A stretch of 64,000 nucleotides of DNA from Billgrantia zhangzhouensis (GTDB taxonomy: Bacteria; Pseudomonadota; Gammaproteobacteria; Pseudomonadales; Halomonadaceae), in assembly GCF_021404465.1 (NCBI RefSeq), contig NZ_JABFTT010000001.1, forward strand, positions 248,001 through 312,000. Direction: 5' to 3'. The translations under genes were made by a program, and so were the position numbers. Positions 62,038 to 64,000 of the stretch are shown piece after piece; positions within the stretch are counted from its first letter, which is position 1, and every line of letters begins with the position of its first letter. Below the pieces are notes generated by a model. The model made no database searches. It was not told the DNA's origin and saw only the letters and a list, made by a program, of their open reading frames with translations.

Positions 62038-63612
62038 TCAGGCCGACTTGGCGAGCGCCAGCCCGCGCTGCTCATCCCGCAGCCCTTTGACCAGACAGTA
62101 GGCCATGCCCAGCAGCACCAGGGTGAAGGGCAGCCCGGTGGCCACGGCGCCGGCCTGTAGTGCGCCCAGCGCGGTGCTGCCGCCGCCGTAGAGCAGAATG
62201 CCGGCGATCACGCCTTCCAGAACCGCCCAGAACACACGCTGGCCACGGGGCGCGTCGGTTTTGCCGCCGGCGGTGATGTTGTCAATCACCAGTGAGCCGG
62301 AATCCGACGAGGTGATGAAGAAGATCAACACCAGCAGGATCGCCAGGCTGGAGGTCAAGGTGGTCAACGGCAGGTGCTCGAGCATCTGGAACATCGCCAG
62401 CGAGACGTCGCTGATGCCATCGGCCAGGGCACCGATGCCGGCGGCCGACTGGTCAAGGGCGGTGCCGCCGAAGACGCTCATCCACACCAGCGTGACCAGG
62501 GTCGGCACCAGCAGTACGGCGATCAGGAACTCGCGTACCGTGCGCCCGCGGGAGACCCGTGCGATGAACATGCCGACGAAGGGCGACCAGGAGATCCACC
62601 AGGCCCAATAGAACACCGTCCAGCCATGGTACCAGGTGGTGTCGTCGCGACCGATCCAGTTGGAGAGCGGCACGATATGGCCCGCATAGGCTAGGGTGGT
62701 GCTCCACAGGTTGTTGACGAACAGCAGCACGCCGCCGGTCGCCAGCACGAAGGTGAGCAGCCCCAGGGCGATCACCATGTTGATATTGGAGAACAGCTTC
62801 ACGCCGCCGTCGATGCCGCGCCACACCGAGAACAGTGCCACGGCGGTGACCACCACGATGATCGCCAGTTGGGTGCCGATGGTGTTGGGCACGCCCCACA
62901 GGTAGTTGAGACCGCCCGCCGCCTGGGAGGCGCCGAAGCCCAGCGAGGTGGCAAGGCCGAAGATCGTCGCCAGCACCGCGACGATGTCGATGACGTGACC
63001 GAACCAGCCGCGCACCCGCTCCCCGAGGATCGGCGTGAAAGCCGAGCGCAGGGTCAGCGGTAGGCCGCGATTGTAGGCGAAGAAGGCCAACGACAGTCCC
63101 ACCACGCCGTAGATCGCCCAGGGGTGCAGGCCCCAATGGAACATGGTGGCGCCGATGGCCGCGCTGGCCCCGGCCGGGGTGTGCGCTTCGGCATTGAGCG
63201 GAGTGCCGTACCAGTCGGTGTAATAGGCCACCGGTTCGGCCACGCTCCAGAACATCAGGCCGATGCCCATGCCCGCGGCGAACAGCATAGCGAACCAGGA
63301 GGTGGTCGAATATTCCGGCCGGGCCTGGCTGCCGCCCAGGCGAATACGCCCCATCGGCATGGCGATTAGCGCCAGACACAGCAGCACGAACAGGTTACCG
63401 GCGATCATGAACAGCCAGTCGAAGTATTCGATCGACCAGCCGCGGGCCGTGGAGAGGTGACTGTTGGCAGCGTCGGGGTAGATCAGTGCGTAGAGGATGA
63501 AAGCTAGAATGGCCAGGGCCGAGAGAGGGAATACGGGATGATGGAAATCCATCCCCAGCACCTGGGCATTGTCCTGCCCGGGTCTGAGGATCGGGGCATC
63601 GTCATGCATCAT
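62038..63612 (-). CDS. BCCT-family betaine/choline/carnitine transporter
   Basis: 524 residues from the ATG at 63612 (GAGGA 6-9 bases before). 12 membrane helices. Family motifs: AAGMGIGLMFWSVAEPVAYY and TVFYWAWWISWSPFVGMFIA followed by RVSRGRTVREFLIAVLLVPT. The short C-terminal tail is unlike osmo-sensing BetP. It takes up glycine betaine, choline or a related compound with Na+ or H+. Convergent with the dgc operon and divergent from fdhA, it likely supplies the substrate degraded there or the osmolyte. Confidence 0.9.
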   Translation of the reverse strand: MMHDDAPILRPGQDNAQVLGMDFHHPVFPLSALAILAFILYALIYPDAANSHLSTARGWSIEYFDWLFMIAGNLFVLLCLALIAMPMGRIRLGGSQARPEYSTTSWFAMLFAAGMGIGLMFWSVAEPVAYYTDWYGTPLNAEAHTPAGASAAIGATMFHWGLHPWAIYGVVGLSLAFFAYNRGLPLTLRSAFTPILGERVRGWFGHVIDIVAVLATIFGLATSLGFGASQAAGGLNYLWGVPNTIGTQLAIIVVVTAVALFSVWRGIDGGVKLFSNINMVIALGLLTFVLATGGVLLFVNNLWSTTLAYAGHIVPLSNWIGRDDTTWYHGWTVFYWAWWISWSPFVGMFIARVSRGRTVREFLIAVLLVPTLVTLVWMSVFGGTALDQSAAGIGALADGISDVSLAMFQMLEHLPLTTLTSSLAILLVLIFFITSSDSGSLVIDNITAGGKTDAPRGQRVFWAVLEGVIAGILLYGGGSTALGALQAGAVATGLPFTLVLLGMAYCLVKGLRDEQRGLALAKSA

Positions 63613-63857
63613 GGGGATTCCTCGCGTTGTTGTTGGAGTCCGCAAGCGACAAGCGCTCCCGGGCGGACCATTGTTGGGCCAGGTCGGCGCAGGAAATGTC
63701 GTGAAAGCGACCTCCAGCTATCCGCTGGCTCATCAAGGCGGCGGCGTGTCTCTGGCAGGTAAGTAGATGTCTCTGTCGGGCAAGTGCCTCATGGTGGAGG
63801 GCATAGGCTGAAGCGGCGGAATGTACCGCACCATGACAACAACGATTGGAGCCTGAC

Positions 63858-64000
63858 ATGAGCCAAGCCAACCGAGGAGTCGTCTACAAGGGCCCGGGTA
63901 AGGTCGACGTCGAATCCATTCCCTATCCGGAACTCGCCCTCGGCAATCGCAAATGTGACCACGGTGTGATCCTGAAGGTCGTCACCACCAATATTTGCGG
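63858..64000 (+). CDS. fdhA: Glutathione-independent formaldehyde dehydrogenase, N-terminus (partial)
   Basis: The first 47 codons before the right edge: SQANRGVVYKGPGKVDVESI, then GVILKVVTTNIC. This matches the start of FdhA, a zinc-dependent MDR enzyme that oxidises formaldehyde to formate with NAD+; the Cys at the edge is the expected first catalytic zinc ligand. It would remove formaldehyde released by DgcAB, in line with the neighbouring betaine genes. The gene is truncated by the window end. Confidence 0.85.
   Translation, partial: MSQANRGVVYKGPGKVDVESIPYPELALGNRKCDHGVILKVVTTNIC

Noticed and set aside
1..64000. CRISPR arrays and rRNA genes
   Set aside because: No regularly spaced direct repeats and no rRNA-like sequence were seen; only one tRNA gene and one tRNA fragment are present.

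Overview
The window looks like chromosome of a high-GC gammaproteobacterium, most likely a halophilic Halomonas-type organism (family Halomonadaceae). This is inferred from gene order and protein character, not from a 16S gene, since there is none here. Three things point that way: the order rph-crc-pyrE, shared with pseudomonads; a gbdR / M19 dipeptidase / dgcAB / etf glycine-betaine catabolic locus beside a BCCT osmolyte transporter and fdhA; and the number of TRAP transporters (three complete sets).

Layout. 1-370 is the start of a large BapA-type adhesin, reading off the left edge. 371-1333 is a gene-poor strip with decayed fragments. 1316-12328 is a signalling block: an HD-GYP response regulator, a PAS hybrid histidine kinase, an aldehyde dehydrogenase, and three chemoreceptor genes, one of them broken by a 10-bp tandem duplication. 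12329-20233 is an accessory strip of lower-GC genes (flavin reductase, two LysR regulators, TetR regulator, FAD amine oxidase, quinone reductase, DUF6455-like protein) with IS30 debris and a 32-bp perfect palindrome. 20234-30492 is a catabolic cluster: TRAP transporter, maleate isomerase, thioesterase, flavin monooxygenase, aryl-acid AMP/CoA ligase, alpha/beta hydrolase, VOC protein, a small unknown protein and a divergent TetR regulator. Two matching palindromic operators sit in it. Together these suggest import, CoA activation, hydroxylation and cleavage of an aromatic or heteroaromatic acid toward maleate and fumarate; the substrate is unknown.

30540-39680 is core chromosome: yicC, rph, crc, pyrE, yfaZ, trmL, rep, a diheme cytochrome c and lhgO, with an integrase tail left behind yicC. 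39756-41584 is a small tRNA-associated island: a truncated tRNA copy with a structured insert, an intact tRNA-Arg(CCG), and an Abi_2/AbiF HEPN protein followed by a stretch that folds like a structured RNA. The latter is a candidate RNA-regulated abortive-infection or toxin-antitoxin unit and is the most interesting system in the window.

41619-52107 holds two more TRAP operons. One ends in a D-Ala-D-Ala-type dipeptidase and has a LysR regulator. The other is an apparent operon led by a FadR-type GntR regulator with an FAH-family hydrolase and a D-2-hydroxyacid dehydrogenase. 52406-64000 is the glycine betaine/dimethylglycine catabolic region: the activator GbdR, M19 dipeptidase, DUF5943 protein, DgcA, DgcB, two ETF-type subunits, a convergent BCCT transporter and the first 47 codons of fdhA. 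Electrons from demethylation would pass through DgcB and the ETF pair, and the released formaldehyde would be oxidised by FdhA.

Start sites are judged by eye from ribosome-binding sites and family N-termini. No database search was possible, so family names rest on recognised motifs and gene order.
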